Source: an uncultured Nioella sp. (GTDB taxonomy: Bacteria; Pseudomonadota; Alphaproteobacteria; Rhodobacterales; Rhodobacteraceae). From it: DNA of 64,000 bases. The notes under the pieces are model-generated. The model had not been told where the DNA came from. It did no database searches and worked only from the letters and a program-made list of their open reading frames with translations. Both the position numbers and the translations under genes were made by a program. Positions 40,024-48,727 of the stretch are shown here, in pieces; position 1 is the first letter of the stretch, and every line of letters starts with the position of its first letter. The stretch is from the NCBI GenBank assembly GCA_947498125.1, contig CANMJH010000003.1, forward strand, positions 248,001 to 312,000, given 5' to 3'.

Positions 40024-41217
40024 TTGACTGATCCTAATATCCTGAAAAATGCCGGATGGAATGCCAATGTTCCACCCAATGGTTTTATCAACCGGCCTAA
40101 AACGATTGAAAATAATGACAATCCCGATGGCTTGTCGACGCAAGTTTCAGATATTGAAATTGAAACAACGCCAGAGCATCTGAACCTTGTTGCCGGTGAT
40201 CCGACTTGCGCGGCTTGGACGCGGTCCTATGACGACCCGGGTGTATCCGCCTTGCGCGAAAATTTGCGGGAAAACAACGGTATAAAGGGGCTCGAGCTTG
40301 TCGACCCCACCGATGTCAAACGCGCCGCTGACCTGTTCCACCGCGATGGGTTTGTGGCCGTGCGCGATGTTCTGGCCCCGGATCAACTGGCCCGAATGCG
40401 CGCCGCTGCTCATAAGGCCGTCGCTGATTTGATGGAGGATGATCGTGATTGTTCAGCTGGCGGCGGGGCGGGCGGTTTGCCGCATCGTTACTCCTTTGGC
40501 GGTGGCTCGGCCTCGCGGCAGATGCTTCATGTGGATGAATGGTGCGAGCTGATTGATCTGCCCACCACCACCCCAATCTTGACCGAGATTTTCGGCTCGG
40601 CTGATTACATCGTTGGCGGCGCGGGCGGCGATATCGCTATGCCCGGCGCCATAGAATACCAAGGCCTGCATTCGGATAATATGTGGTCCGAGATCCCTGA
40701 TCCTTATGGCAATGTCACTATGCGCGATCTGCCGGTGCCGGTGCTGACCATCAATTTTCCGATGATCGATCTGACCTTTGAAAACGGCCCGATCCGCCAG
40801 ATCCCCGGCACCCAAAGATCCCGCGCGCCAATTCCCAGTTTGGCGGATGAGCCGGAATGGATGAAACTTTCCACCGTTTGCCCGGCCCCTGCAGGTACGG
40901 CCGTTTTCCGGGATATCCGCGCTTGGCATGGGGGCACGCCAAACCTGTCCCGCGACGTGCGGGCGATGCCCAATGTCGAATATTTCGCGCCTTGGTTTCG
41001 AAGCGAAGGCATTTTACGCGCGATGCCTTATGAGCAATGGGAAAAGCTAAACCCCCATGCCCAACGCATTTCGCGGTATGTTGTGTGCGACAAGAGTGAA
41101 GAGGTCGTCGGTGCCGGTTATCTGGACCCACGCCGCAAAAAACGCGAGGCGTTCAAGCAAAAGCAGTTGGACGCAATGGGCAAGAAAGCCGCGCGTGAAT
41201 ATCTGGCGCGGCTCTAG
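40024..41217 (+). CDS. Phytanoyl-CoA dioxygenase (PhyH) family protein
   Basis: The 397-residue protein is a PhyH-type Fe(II)/2-oxoglutarate oxygenase: the HxD motif appears in QGLHSDNMWSEI, and the distal His and 2-oxoglutarate-binding Arg in FRDIRAWHGGTPNLSRDVR. The start is TTG 40024, chosen because GGGAGG ends 6 bases upstream; an ATG 96 bases earlier has no ribosome site. It stands alone between divergent genes, convergent with the binding-protein gene 3 bases further on. PhyH enzymes hydroxylate varied substrates (fatty acyl-CoA, ectoine, small metabolites), and the context offers no substrate. Confidence 0.87.
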   Translation: MTDPNILKNAGWNANVPPNGFINRPKTIENNDNPDGLSTQVSDIEIETTPEHLNLVAGDPTCAAWTRSYDDPGVSALRENLRENNGIKGLELVDPTDVKRAADLFHRDGFVAVRDVLAPDQLARMRAAAHKAVADLMEDDRDCSAGGGAGGLPHRYSFGGGSASRQMLHVDEWCELIDLPTTTPILTEIFGSADYIVGGAGGDIAMPGAIEYQGLHSDNMWSEIPDPYGNVTMRDLPVPVLTINFPMIDLTFENGPIRQIPGTQRSRAPIPSLADEPEWMKLSTVCPAPAGTAVFRDIRAWHGGTPNLSRDVRAMPNVEYFAPWFRSEGILRAMPYEQWEKLNPHAQRISRYVVCDKSEEVVGAGYLDPRRKKREAFKQKQLDAMGKKAAREYLARL

Positions 41218-41220
41218 GCA

Positions 41221-42252
41221 TCACTCGGGTTGTTGGACCAAAGCGGCGGACCATTCTTCAAGGAATTGCCGCCGCTTTAACCGGTCAAGATATACCAAAA
41301 GGCCGGGTCCCAGCTGAATGGGTCTGAGGCTGGCCGACTGGGCTAGCCCTTGCGGCGTCACGCCCAGGAACGAAAAACTGCTGTTTTCCTGCGCCCAAGA
41401 GCTTTCGATCAGGTGATCGACGAAAAGCCCGGCCGCATCCGGGGCCTGTGCGGTTTCGGGGATGACGGCAGTGCGCATCATGACGGTCGTGAAATCTTCA
41501 GGCCGGATGATGTGGATATCTTCATGCAAATCCGTCCTCGCATCTGCGTAGGACCCCAGCACATTATAGGCCATCGCAATTTCGCCCGACGCGACATCGC
41601 CAATCATATCATCCGAGCAGCAATACAGCCGCGCCTGCATTCCGCCCATCACCTCGGACAGGCGCCAATAAGTCTCGGACGTACGGGCATCCTGTGTGGC
41701 AAAGAGATAGCCAAGACCGCTGGTTCGTACATCGTAAGTGCCAATCCGCCCCTCAAATTGTTCGGGGTTATCGCGTAAAAGTGCGATCAGATCTTGCCGG
41801 GTTTGCGGCAGGTCCATTCCTTCAAAATCGTCTCGTGACAGAACAATTGTTGCAGGCTCTAGCGTGAACCCAAAGACTTGGTCGTGCCAGCGGGCCCATT
41901 CGGGCAATCCGCGTGTCGCGTCCGAGCGATGATCCTGCGCGTATCCGTCATTTGCCAGCCGAACCTGCAAATCCATAGCCGAGGATATGGCAACATCGAA
42001 TTCTGCCGCTTCTTCGGTCAAAGCCAACATTACCTCGGTCGAACTGGCCGCGTGGTAATCAATAGAAATTTCAGGATTTTCTTCCAGAAAAGCTTCAATA
42101 ACGGGTCGCATTAGGCCAATATCGGTGGTCGACAAGATACGCAGTGTCGGCCCTTCGCCCGGCGAGTCAAACAGCACGCGCTCTTCGAGTTCAAACGCGG
42201 CAAGGGGGCCTGCCAAAAGGCTTAACGCAAGGGAAAAGAAAGCGTAACGCAT
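41221..42252 (-). CDS. Periplasmic binding protein encoded with TctDE, probable sensory accessory
   Basis: The 343-residue protein has a signal peptide (MRYAFFSLALSLLAGPLAA) and an ABC-type binding-protein fold (LRILSTTDIGLMRPVIEAFLEENPEISIDYHAASSTEVMLAL, then GLGYLFATQDARTSETYWRL, EIAMAYNVLGSY), similar to iron or thiamine-type binding proteins. It overlaps the end of the sensor kinase gene by 31 bases and no ABC ATPase or permease gene is nearby. This points to a ligand-presenting role for the kinase rather than transport. A Cys pair in LYCCSDD is present. An orphan transport role cannot be excluded. Confidence 0.8.
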   Translation of the reverse strand: MRYAFFSLALSLLAGPLAAFELEERVLFDSPGEGPTLRILSTTDIGLMRPVIEAFLEENPEISIDYHAASSTEVMLALTEEAAEFDVAISSAMDLQVRLANDGYAQDHRSDATRGLPEWARWHDQVFGFTLEPATIVLSRDDFEGMDLPQTRQDLIALLRDNPEQFEGRIGTYDVRTSGLGYLFATQDARTSETYWRLSEVMGGMQARLYCCSDDMIGDVASGEIAMAYNVLGSYADARTDLHEDIHIIRPEDFTTVMMRTAVIPETAQAPDAAGLFVDHLIESSWAQENSSFSFLGVTPQGLAQSASLRPIQLGPGLLVYLDRLKRRQFLEEWSAALVQQPE

Positions 42253-43601
42253 GCGCCGGGTCCTTCTGTGTTGTTAGTCATTTCGATCTGGCCATTATGG
42301 GCGCGGGCGACCTCGTCAGCGATGGTAAGGCCAAGGCCTGATCCGATTGTGCCTGCCGCATTTTCGCCGCGCGTGAACCGGCCGGTTAACGTACTGGCCT
42401 CGCCGGGGCGAAATCCCGGTCCTTGATCGCGGATCGAAACATAGGCGCGGTGATCGCGGACCTGCAGATCGATATCAATTGCCGTGTCAGCGGGGCTGTA
42501 TTTGATTGCGTTTTCAAGCACATTACGCAGGGCGTTTTGGATCAGGATTGCATCACCCATCACCTCGGCCCCGGCCATCCGGTTCAGCCGAATATCCATG
42601 TCCCGCATTTCCGCCACCGGGGCCAGTTTGTCAGCAAGTTCGCGCGTGAGGCTGTGCAAATCGACGGGGTGCAACTCTAATTGATCCACACGCAACGACA
42701 CCATGGCATGATCCAAAAGCTGACCTGCCGCGCGGCTGCTTTCGTCGATCGCGCGGATCATTTCGCGCAGGCTGTCTCGGTTTTCTTCGCGGTCCACCCG
42801 GCGCAAGGTGTTTTCTGCATGCGCGCGGACCGTTGCCAGCGGTGTTCGTACCCGGTGCGCCGCCTCGGCGATAAAATCTTCAGTACGGTTAAACGCACCT
42901 GATAGTCGCGCGATCATCGCATTCAAAGATCTCACAAGGGGTCGCATTTCGGCAGGGACATCGGCAACCACCGGCCTGAGATCCTCAGGCCCTCGGCGCG
43001 AGACCGAGGCGGCAAGGCGGCTCAAAGATTCGGCGGTCACCCGACCCGCCAAAATTGCCAAAAGCGCGGAAACCACGAAAAAACCGATCCCCAAAGCCAC
43101 CGCCATACGGCTGATCCGGTTTAAAACTTCGGCCTGCGCATCGCGGGTTTGGCCGACGGTCACAGTCACGTTTACGGGGCGCCCGTCGCTTGATAGGCGC
43201 CGTGTCTGCGTAACGACGCGCAACACCTCGCCGCGAAAAGCCACCGTGGCGAAATTTGGCGCTGAACCCGGCCCGCGGGCTGTTTGCAAATCGTCATACC
43301 CCGTCAGAACCTCGCCATCCTGCGCAATCTGATAAAACACACGGTCGTCATTTGCATTATCCAGCATCGAAAAGGCGAAATAGGGGATATCAATGACAAT
43401 TTCGCCCGATTGCACGGCGGTCGCCTCAAGAATAGATGCCGCCGAAGCTGCAAGGACCCGGTCCTGACTTTCTGCTCCGATTTGGCGCGCAAAATTGAAA
43501 ACAATTACAAATAGAACCACAGCTAAAAGCGCGGCACTTGCCAGAAGCTGCAAGGTCAGGCGGCGACGGATCGAGCCGGTTCCGGCGCGAAAAATACTCA
43601 T
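42222..43601 (-). CDS. tctE: Sensor histidine kinase (TctE-like)
   Basis: The 459-residue membrane kinase has a helix at residues 17-37, a periplasmic domain to about residue 165, a second helix (171-188), a HAMP-like linker, the H-box FIAEAAHRVRTPLATVRAHAEN with His249, the N-box NVLENAIKYSP, and the ATP lid motifs DQGPGF and GSGLGLTI. It is in the TctE family, which controls tricarboxylate uptake. Transcribed with the response regulator 10 bases upstream and with a periplasmic binding protein that overlaps its end, it would sense extracellular carboxylate and phosphorylate that regulator. Confidence 0.92.
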   Translation of the reverse strand: MSIFRAGTGSIRRRLTLQLLASAALLAVVLFVIVFNFARQIGAESQDRVLAASAASILEATAVQSGEIVIDIPYFAFSMLDNANDDRVFYQIAQDGEVLTGYDDLQTARGPGSAPNFATVAFRGEVLRVVTQTRRLSSDGRPVNVTVTVGQTRDAQAEVLNRISRMAVALGIGFFVVSALLAILAGRVTAESLSRLAASVSRRGPEDLRPVVADVPAEMRPLVRSLNAMIARLSGAFNRTEDFIAEAAHRVRTPLATVRAHAENTLRRVDREENRDSLREMIRAIDESSRAAGQLLDHAMVSLRVDQLELHPVDLHSLTRELADKLAPVAEMRDMDIRLNRMAGAEVMGDAILIQNALRNVLENAIKYSPADTAIDIDLQVRDHRAYVSIRDQGPGFRPGEASTLTGRFTRGENAAGTIGSGLGLTIADEVARAHNGQIEMTNNTEGPGACVTLSFPLR

Positions 43602-43611
43602 GTGCTATCCT

Positions 43612-44277
43612 TCATGGCACAGCCAACCGATAGCCAAGCCCGCGTACTGTTTCGATCGCAACATCACTGGTCGCCAGATGTTTTCTGAGCCGTCCAACAT
43701 AGACCTCAATCGCATTTTCCGAGACCTCCTCATCATAGGAGAACAACCGATCCACGAGCTTGGATTTGGAGATGATCTGCCCGGGACTGGCAAAAAATAC
43801 TTCGATCAGGCGCAGCTCGCGGTTGCGCAATGTCACGGTCGTATCGCCGACGCAAAGCGTACCCGCTAATGCATCCAGAGCAACATTTCCGAATCGTTTG
43901 TCATTCGTCGACGTGCCAGAATGACGTCTGAGAACGGCCCGGCACCGTGCCTCGAGCTCGGAAAAATCAAAAGGTTTGGGGATGTAATCATCGGCTCCAA
44001 GATCCAGCGCGCCGACCCTGTCTGAGACTTCAGAGCGCGCTGTAAGAACGATGATTGGCGTGTTCGATCCGGCCGATCTTTGCTGCTCGAGAAAGCTGCG
44101 CCCGTCGCCGTCGGGCAGCATAATATCCAGCAAAATCAAGTCGTAATCGGTTGTCGATGTGAAGCTATCCGCCGTGTCCAGATCACCGGCATAATCGACC
44201 ACATGCCCGTCCAGCGATAGCCGGTCCAGAATTGCGGCGGCAAGCTGCTGATTATCTTCAACTAACAAGAACCGCAT
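43612..44277 (-). CDS. tctD: Response regulator (TctD-like, OmpR type)
   Basis: The 221-residue protein has a receiver domain (VEDNQQ at the N-terminus, phospho-acceptor Asp51 in LILLDIMLPDGDGR, the conserved Thr in VLTARSEVSD, Lys in DYIPKPFDFSELEAR) and a C-terminal winged helix (ELRLIEVFFASPGQIISKSKLVDRLFSYDEEVSENAIEVYVGRLRKHL). It is paired with the TctE-like kinase downstream and divergent from the second tctCBA operon, the usual arrangement for control of that transporter by its substrate. Confidence 0.93.
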   Translation of the reverse strand: MRFLLVEDNQQLAAAILDRLSLDGHVVDYAGDLDTADSFTSTTDYDLILLDIMLPDGDGRSFLEQQRSAGSNTPIIVLTARSEVSDRVGALDLGADDYIPKPFDFSELEARCRAVLRRHSGTSTNDKRFGNVALDALAGTLCVGDTTVTLRNRELRLIEVFFASPGQIISKSKLVDRLFSYDEEVSENAIEVYVGRLRKHLATSDVAIETVRGLGYRLAVP

Positions 44278-44386
44278 TGGCCCTCCTCTCGCGGTGTCCT
44301 GACCCGCGACAGGCTTGTGTCAGGTTCAGGTGTTTTCTTTCAGTCATGGGCAGTCACGCCCCGAATTGTCAAACTGGGAGGAGACA

Positions 44387-45373
44387 ATGATGAAAATGAC
44401 CCTGACCCGCCGGGCCTTTACGGCTGCGGCGGTTGCCGCGATGAGCCTTGGCACCCCGGCATTGGCCGATGGCCACCAGCAGCTAGACAGCATCCACTTC
44501 CTGATCCCCGGCGGCGCCGGTGGCGGTTGGGATGGAACCGCGCGCGGCACAGGCGAAGCGCTGACCGAATCCGGTATCGTCGGTACAGCCAGCTATGAAA
44601 ACATGTCCGGCGGCGGTGGCGGTGTTGCCATTGGCTTCCTGATTGAAAACGCAGACAGCCAGCATGGAACGCTGATGGTCAACTCGACCCCAATCGTGAT
44701 CCGTTCGCTGACCGGCGTATTCCCGCATAACTTCCGCGACCTGACACTCGTTGCTGGCACAATCGGCGACTATGCAGCCGTTGTTGTGAACACAGACAGC
44801 GACATTCAGGACATGGGCGGCCTTCTTGAAGCCTTCCGCGGCGATATGCAGGGCACAGCAATTGGCGGCGGCTCGGTTCCGGGCGGTCTTGACCACGTTG
44901 TAACGGCGATGGTGATGCAAGCAGCGGGCGAAGACCCACTCGGCGTCAACTATATCCCCTATGATGCAGGCGGTGCCGCAATGGCTGCGCTTCTGTCGGG
45001 CGAGATTGCAGCGCTGACCACCGGTTTCTCGGAAGCGGTAGATCTGGCCAATGCGGGCGAAGTTCGTATCATCGGTGTTACCTCGGATGACCGCGTTGAC
45101 GCATATCCTGACGCGCCAACCATGATGGAGCAGGGCATCGACACCACCTTCGTTAACTGGCGTGGGTTCTTTGGTGCGCCTGGCATGCCGGACGAGACTG
45201 CAGATGCATACCGTTCAGCTTTGGCCGCGATGTATGAGACCGATGAGTGGGAAGAAGTTCGCGCCCGCAACGGTTGGGTGAACATCCACAATTCCGGCGA
45301 CGACTTCCTGACTTTCCTTGAAGCACAAGAGCAGGAAATCGGTGATCTGATGCGGACGCTCGGTTTCCTCTAA
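44387..45373 (+). CDS. tctC: Tripartite tricarboxylate transporter substrate-binding protein (TctC/Bug family), system 2
   Basis: The 328-residue periplasmic protein has a twin-arginine-like or Sec signal (TRRAFTAAAVAAMSLGTPALADG) and the family start LDSIHFLIPGGAGGGWDGTARGTGEALTESGIVGTASYENMSGGGGGVAIGFLI. ATG 44387 follows GGGAGGAGACA; the frame opens earlier but without a leader. It is the first gene of the TctDE-regulated operon, followed after a hairpin by tctB and tctA. The GGAGGGWDG loop is the typical citrate-type TctC pattern. Confidence 0.93.
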   Translation: MMKMTLTRRAFTAAAVAAMSLGTPALADGHQQLDSIHFLIPGGAGGGWDGTARGTGEALTESGIVGTASYENMSGGGGGVAIGFLIENADSQHGTLMVNSTPIVIRSLTGVFPHNFRDLTLVAGTIGDYAAVVVNTDSDIQDMGGLLEAFRGDMQGTAIGGGSVPGGLDHVVTAMVMQAAGEDPLGVNYIPYDAGGAAMAALLSGEIAALTTGFSEAVDLANAGEVRIIGVTSDDRVDAYPDAPTMMEQGIDTTFVNWRGFFGAPGMPDETADAYRSALAAMYETDEWEEVRARNGWVNIHNSGDDFLTFLEAQEQEIGDLMRTLGFL

Positions 45374-45391
45374 GAGCCATCTAAAAGATCG

Positions 45392-45428
45392 GCGCGCGCC
45401 CCCTTGGTTTTTTGCGTAGGGCGCGCGC
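45392..45428 (+). other. Intercistronic hairpin after tctC, system 2
   Basis: GCGCGCGCCC (45392-45401) pairs with GGGCGCGCGC (45419-45428), a perfect 10-bp stem with a 17-base loop that contains a run of six T. It lies between the tctC stop and the tctB start and probably protects or partly terminates the message behind the binding-protein gene. Confidence 0.65.
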
Positions 45429-45488
45429 TACTGCACCGACCCCTGTGGGAGGGGGTCTAGGAATTTTCGAAAAAGGGAGGGGTGCATC

Positions 45489-45980
45489 ATGGCGCTCGAC
45501 CGTTGGATTGCTCTCGCGATCCTCATGATTTGTATGGCCTATGGGTACACGGCCTTTTTCACAATGGATGCCAGCCTGCCGCCCTTCATGCAGCGCAATC
45601 CTGTTTGGCCATCGACGTTTCCCAAAGTTCTGTCCGTTCTGGCGATCTTGTCAGCGCTTGTGGTGGTTTTGGGATTGGAAAAAGCCGATAGCGATGAGCC
45701 CAAAGCAATGGACATCAACTATCGCAAATTACACGAATATAATCTGACTCAAGCGCTTGGTCTGTTGGCCCTTATGGTCGCCTATGCTTTGTTGTTGCGA
45801 CCCGCAGGGTTCTTGATCGCCACAACCGGATTTCTGGTTCTCGGTTCGACCATCCTGGGCGAGCGCAAATTTCACGTCATGATCCCCATCGCGCTTTTTG
45901 CGGCGGTGTTCATTTGGTATCTGGTGCAAGAGGTGCTCGGCATCTTCCTGCGCCCCTGGCCGTTCTTCATGGGGGTATAA
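45489..45980 (+). CDS. tctB: Tripartite tricarboxylate transporter small permease (TctB family), system 2
   Basis: The 163-residue protein shows four membrane helices (WIALAILMICMAYGYTAFF; VLSVLAILSALVVVLGL; LGLLALMVAYALLL; MIPIALFAAVFIWYLVQEVLGI) in the TctB arrangement, with the NPVWPSTFPKVLSVL segment corresponding to the family GPxxFP motif. A GGGAGGGG site precedes ATG 45489. It ends 3 bases before tctA, its membrane partner. Confidence 0.9.
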   Translation: MALDRWIALAILMICMAYGYTAFFTMDASLPPFMQRNPVWPSTFPKVLSVLAILSALVVVLGLEKADSDEPKAMDINYRKLHEYNLTQALGLLALMVAYALLLRPAGFLIATTGFLVLGSTILGERKFHVMIPIALFAAVFIWYLVQEVLGIFLRPWPFFMGV

Positions 45981-45983
45981 GAC

Positions 45984-47501
45984 ATGCTTGAAGGTTTGCT
46001 TATTGGCCTCTCAACGGCCTTCTCACTGACCAACCTCGCGATGGTTATCGGCGGGTGTCTGATCGGCACATTTATCGGCATGTTGCCGGGCCTTGGCCCG
46101 ATGTCGATCATCGCCATCATGATCCCGATCGCCATTTCCATCGGGGATCCATCCGCTGCACTGATTCTGCTTGCCGGGGTTTACTACGGCGCCATCTTTG
46201 GCGGCTCGACATCGTCCATCCTGATCAATGCGCCGGGGGTCGCCTCGACGGTTGCCACCAGTTTCGATGGCTATCCGCTTGCCCGGCAGGGCAAGGCGGG
46301 CAAAGCATTGACGGTTGCGGCTATTTCGTCCTTTTCGGGCGGCACCATAGGCGCAATCCTTTTGATGATCTTTGCGCCAATGCTGGCCAATGTGGCGCTG
46401 CTGTTTCAAAGCCCTGAGTATTTTGGCCTGATGGTCGTTGGCCTATCCGCAATCGCGGCTTTTGCCGGCACCGGCAATGTCGCCAAAGCGTTACTTATGA
46501 CGCTTCTTGGACTGATCATGGCCACGGTGGGCGAGGGCGCACTCTTCAACCTGCCGCGCTTCACTATGGGCATTATGGATCTGCAATCAGGCTTTGGCTT
46601 TATCACGCTCGCCATGGCGATGTTCGCGCTGCCTGAGGCGATGTATCTGGTGCTTGATCCCAGCCGGTCCGAAACAGAGGGCGGCAGCAATGAGATCAAA
46701 GACCTGCGCATCACCCGCGATGAGGCGTGGAGCATTGCGCCGGTCATTGGTCGTCAGTCAATTCAGGGGTTCCTTATTGGGGTTCTGCCGGGCGCGGGCG
46801 CTACTATTGCGTCTTTCCTTGGCTATGCTGTTGAACGCAACATCGCCTCGAAAGAAGAGCAGGAACAGTTTGGCAAAGGCTCGATCAAGGGTCTAGCGGC
46901 CCCCGAAAGCGCCAATAACGCGGCGTGTACGGGCTCGTTCGTGCCGCTCTTGACGCTTGGTATTCCCGGCTCTGGCACAACCGCGATCCTTCTGGGCGCG
47001 CTTGTGGCACTGAACGTGACCCCGGGCCCGCGCCTAATGATTGATGAACCGCAGATTTTCTGGGCTGTCATTGTCTCGATGTATCTCGGCAACCTGATCC
47101 TTCTGATCCTCAACCTGCCGCTGATCCCTTACATCGCCAAGATCTTGGCTGTGCCGCGCAACTATCTGATCCCATTCATCCTCTTCTTCACGTTGATGGG
47201 GGCCTATATTGGTCAGAACAACGCGACCGAATTGATGATCCTTGTTGGGTTTGGGGTCGTGGCGACAGTGCTTAGATTTGCCGATTACCCGCTGGCGCCG
47301 CTCTTGATCGGTTTCATTCTTGGATCGATGCTGGAAGATAACTTTAGCCGGTCGATGCAGCTGTTCGGTGGCATCAACTTCATTCTGGAACGTCCCATGA
47401 CCTTGGGCCTTCTAATAATCGCAGCGCTTTTGGTCGTGGTTCCCAGTTATCGCGCCCGCCGGGCTCGTGCTCGGGCTGAAGGTGCGGCTGACGGGGATTA
47501 A
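45984..47501 (+). CDS. tctA: Tripartite tricarboxylate transporter large permease (TctA family), system 2
   Basis: The 505-residue membrane protein carries TctA landmarks: GTFIGMLPGLGPMSIIAIMIPIAISIGDPSAALILLAGVYYGAIFGGSTSSILINAPG, APESANNAACTGSFVPLLTLGIPGSGTTAILLGAL and EDNFSRSMQLFGG. About 12 helices are expected. With TctB and TctC it imports a carboxylate, probably a tricarboxylate given the adjacent TctDE pair. A rho-independent terminator follows 27 bases after the stop. Confidence 0.94.
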   Translation: MLEGLLIGLSTAFSLTNLAMVIGGCLIGTFIGMLPGLGPMSIIAIMIPIAISIGDPSAALILLAGVYYGAIFGGSTSSILINAPGVASTVATSFDGYPLARQGKAGKALTVAAISSFSGGTIGAILLMIFAPMLANVALLFQSPEYFGLMVVGLSAIAAFAGTGNVAKALLMTLLGLIMATVGEGALFNLPRFTMGIMDLQSGFGFITLAMAMFALPEAMYLVLDPSRSETEGGSNEIKDLRITRDEAWSIAPVIGRQSIQGFLIGVLPGAGATIASFLGYAVERNIASKEEQEQFGKGSIKGLAAPESANNAACTGSFVPLLTLGIPGSGTTAILLGALVALNVTPGPRLMIDEPQIFWAVIVSMYLGNLILLILNLPLIPYIAKILAVPRNYLIPFILFFTLMGAYIGQNNATELMILVGFGVVATVLRFADYPLAPLLIGFILGSMLEDNFSRSMQLFGGINFILERPMTLGLLIIAALLVVVPSYRARRARARAEGAADGD

Positions 47502-47528
47502 GGGTCCCCTCCCTCCTTGTCAGCATTC

Positions 47529-47563
47529 AAACCCGCTCCGGTTCATTCGGAGCGGGTTTTTTC
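47529..47563 (+). terminator. Rho-independent terminator of the tctCBA operon, system 2
   Basis: AAACCCGCTCCG (47529-47540) pairs with CGGAGCGGGTTT (47548-47559) around a 7-base loop, followed by further T residues. It lies 27 bases after the tctA stop on the plus strand. Confidence 0.92.
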
Positions 47564-47619
47564 ATCTCAGGCGCGCGTGCATATGCGCAGCATCTTCGAT
47601 CCTGCGCGATGCTATAATG

Positions 47620-48201
47620 TTAGTATGGGTTCTTCGCGCCCCGATCAGCCGACAATGAGTGCTGGCGCCGTGTCACCAAAAGTTCAATCGCATCCGCCAG
47701 ATGCTCTTCGGCGATGTTATAATCCCCGCGCTCAACTCTAATCCGATGCGCTTCGATCATCACATCGGCATGGCTGCAGCCCATCGGCGGCTCAAACTTA
47801 TAGCAGGCCAGTTCAATCAGCAGCCCCATTGGATCTTTGAAGTAGATCGAGTCCATAAACCCGCGATCTTTCACCCCTGAATGCCCCAGCCCCCGTTCAT
47901 CGAGCCGTGTAACAGCTTGCAGGAACGTCGCTCGGCTCATGTTGAAGGCCAGATGATGCACGCAGCCCGGTTCGGTCGGCGTGCGGCGTTTATCGGGTAC
48001 GCGCGTTTCATCGGTGAAGACAGTAATGAGACGCCCATCGCCGGGATCAAAGTAAAGATGACCTTCATTGGGGTTGTCCAAATTTGGTTGATCAAAAATG
48101 AATGGCATGCCGAGCACGCCCTCCCAGAAATCAATCGAGGTTTGCCGGTCCGCGCCGGTCAGAGTGATGTGATGCACCCCTTGGGTCTGCAGTTTGCGCA
48201 T
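47620..48201 (-). CDS. VOC-superfamily (glyoxalase/extradiol-type) protein
   Basis: The 193-residue protein has two vicinal-oxygen-chelate modules: GVHHITLTGADRQTSIDFWEGVLGMPFIF ... HLYFDPGDGRLITVF and CVHHLAFNMSRATFLQAVTRLDERGLGHSG ... SIYFKDPMGLLIELACYKF. Candidate metal ligands are His10, His at the second VHH and Glu in LLIELA. Members include glyoxalases, dioxygenases and fosfomycin-resistance-like enzymes, so the reaction is not fixed. The start at 48201 is preceded by GGAGAAACGAC. It stands apart from its neighbours and has no operon partner. Confidence 0.85.
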   Translation of the reverse strand: MRKLQTQGVHHITLTGADRQTSIDFWEGVLGMPFIFDQPNLDNPNEGHLYFDPGDGRLITVFTDETRVPDKRRTPTEPGCVHHLAFNMSRATFLQAVTRLDERGLGHSGVKDRGFMDSIYFKDPMGLLIELACYKFEPPMGCSHADVMIEAHRIRVERGDYNIAEEHLADAIELLVTRRQHSLSADRGAKNPY

Positions 48202-48292
48202 GTCGTTTCTCCTTTGAGGAGGAAAGATAGGGCAGGGCAGGCAAATGCCATAGCCCTACCCCCGCACGGCCCCCCTGCGGGGCCGAACATAC

Positions 48293-48727
48293 CTATGCAA
48301 GAGGATCCATTTGCAGATGTGGAACCCCATCCGACGTGCGTTTTTCGGAATGACCTTTGGGGCCAACCGTTGCATTGATCCGGTGGCGCATATTCGAAAA
48401 GCTCTCGAATTTCACGACATCCACTGCTTCATCCAGCTTGATATCCAATCGGTGCCATCCTGGCAGGTCTTCTCGGATCGACTGAATAACGCCTGAGAAG
48501 CGTTGCCCCAAATAAATGCCAGTCACGGCCGAGCCTTGTGGCCACGGCATGGTGCCCGCCGCCCTAAGCGATGCATGAAAGGCGTTCCAATCGCGAAAGC
48601 CGTAGCGTTTGGCAATCCGTTCCAGCGCAGCAGCATGGCTAATGATTTCGCCTTGGCTCGCAAGCTGCACGCGAAGCTCTTTGGCCAATTCCTTAGCCCG
48701 GCTGGCGGTTGGTAAACGAAGGGTCAT
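48293..48727 (-). CDS. Glyoxalase-related (Glyoxalase_8-like) small protein
   Basis: The 144-residue soluble protein starts with ASRAKELAKELRVQLASQGEIISHAAALERIAKRYGFRDWNAFHASL, the helical segment shared by proteins called glyoxalase superfamily or glyoxalase-related, followed by a beta-rich domain (AVTGIYLGQRFSGVIQSIREDLPGWHRLDIKLDEAVDVVKFESFSNMRHRI). The function is unknown. ATG 48727 overlaps the MATE exporter stop in an ATGA arrangement, so it is the second gene of a two-gene operon. Confidence 0.75.
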   Translation of the reverse strand: MTLRLPTASRAKELAKELRVQLASQGEIISHAAALERIAKRYGFRDWNAFHASLRAAGTMPWPQGSAVTGIYLGQRFSGVIQSIREDLPGWHRLDIKLDEAVDVVKFESFSNMRHRINATVGPKGHSEKRTSDGVPHLQMDPLA

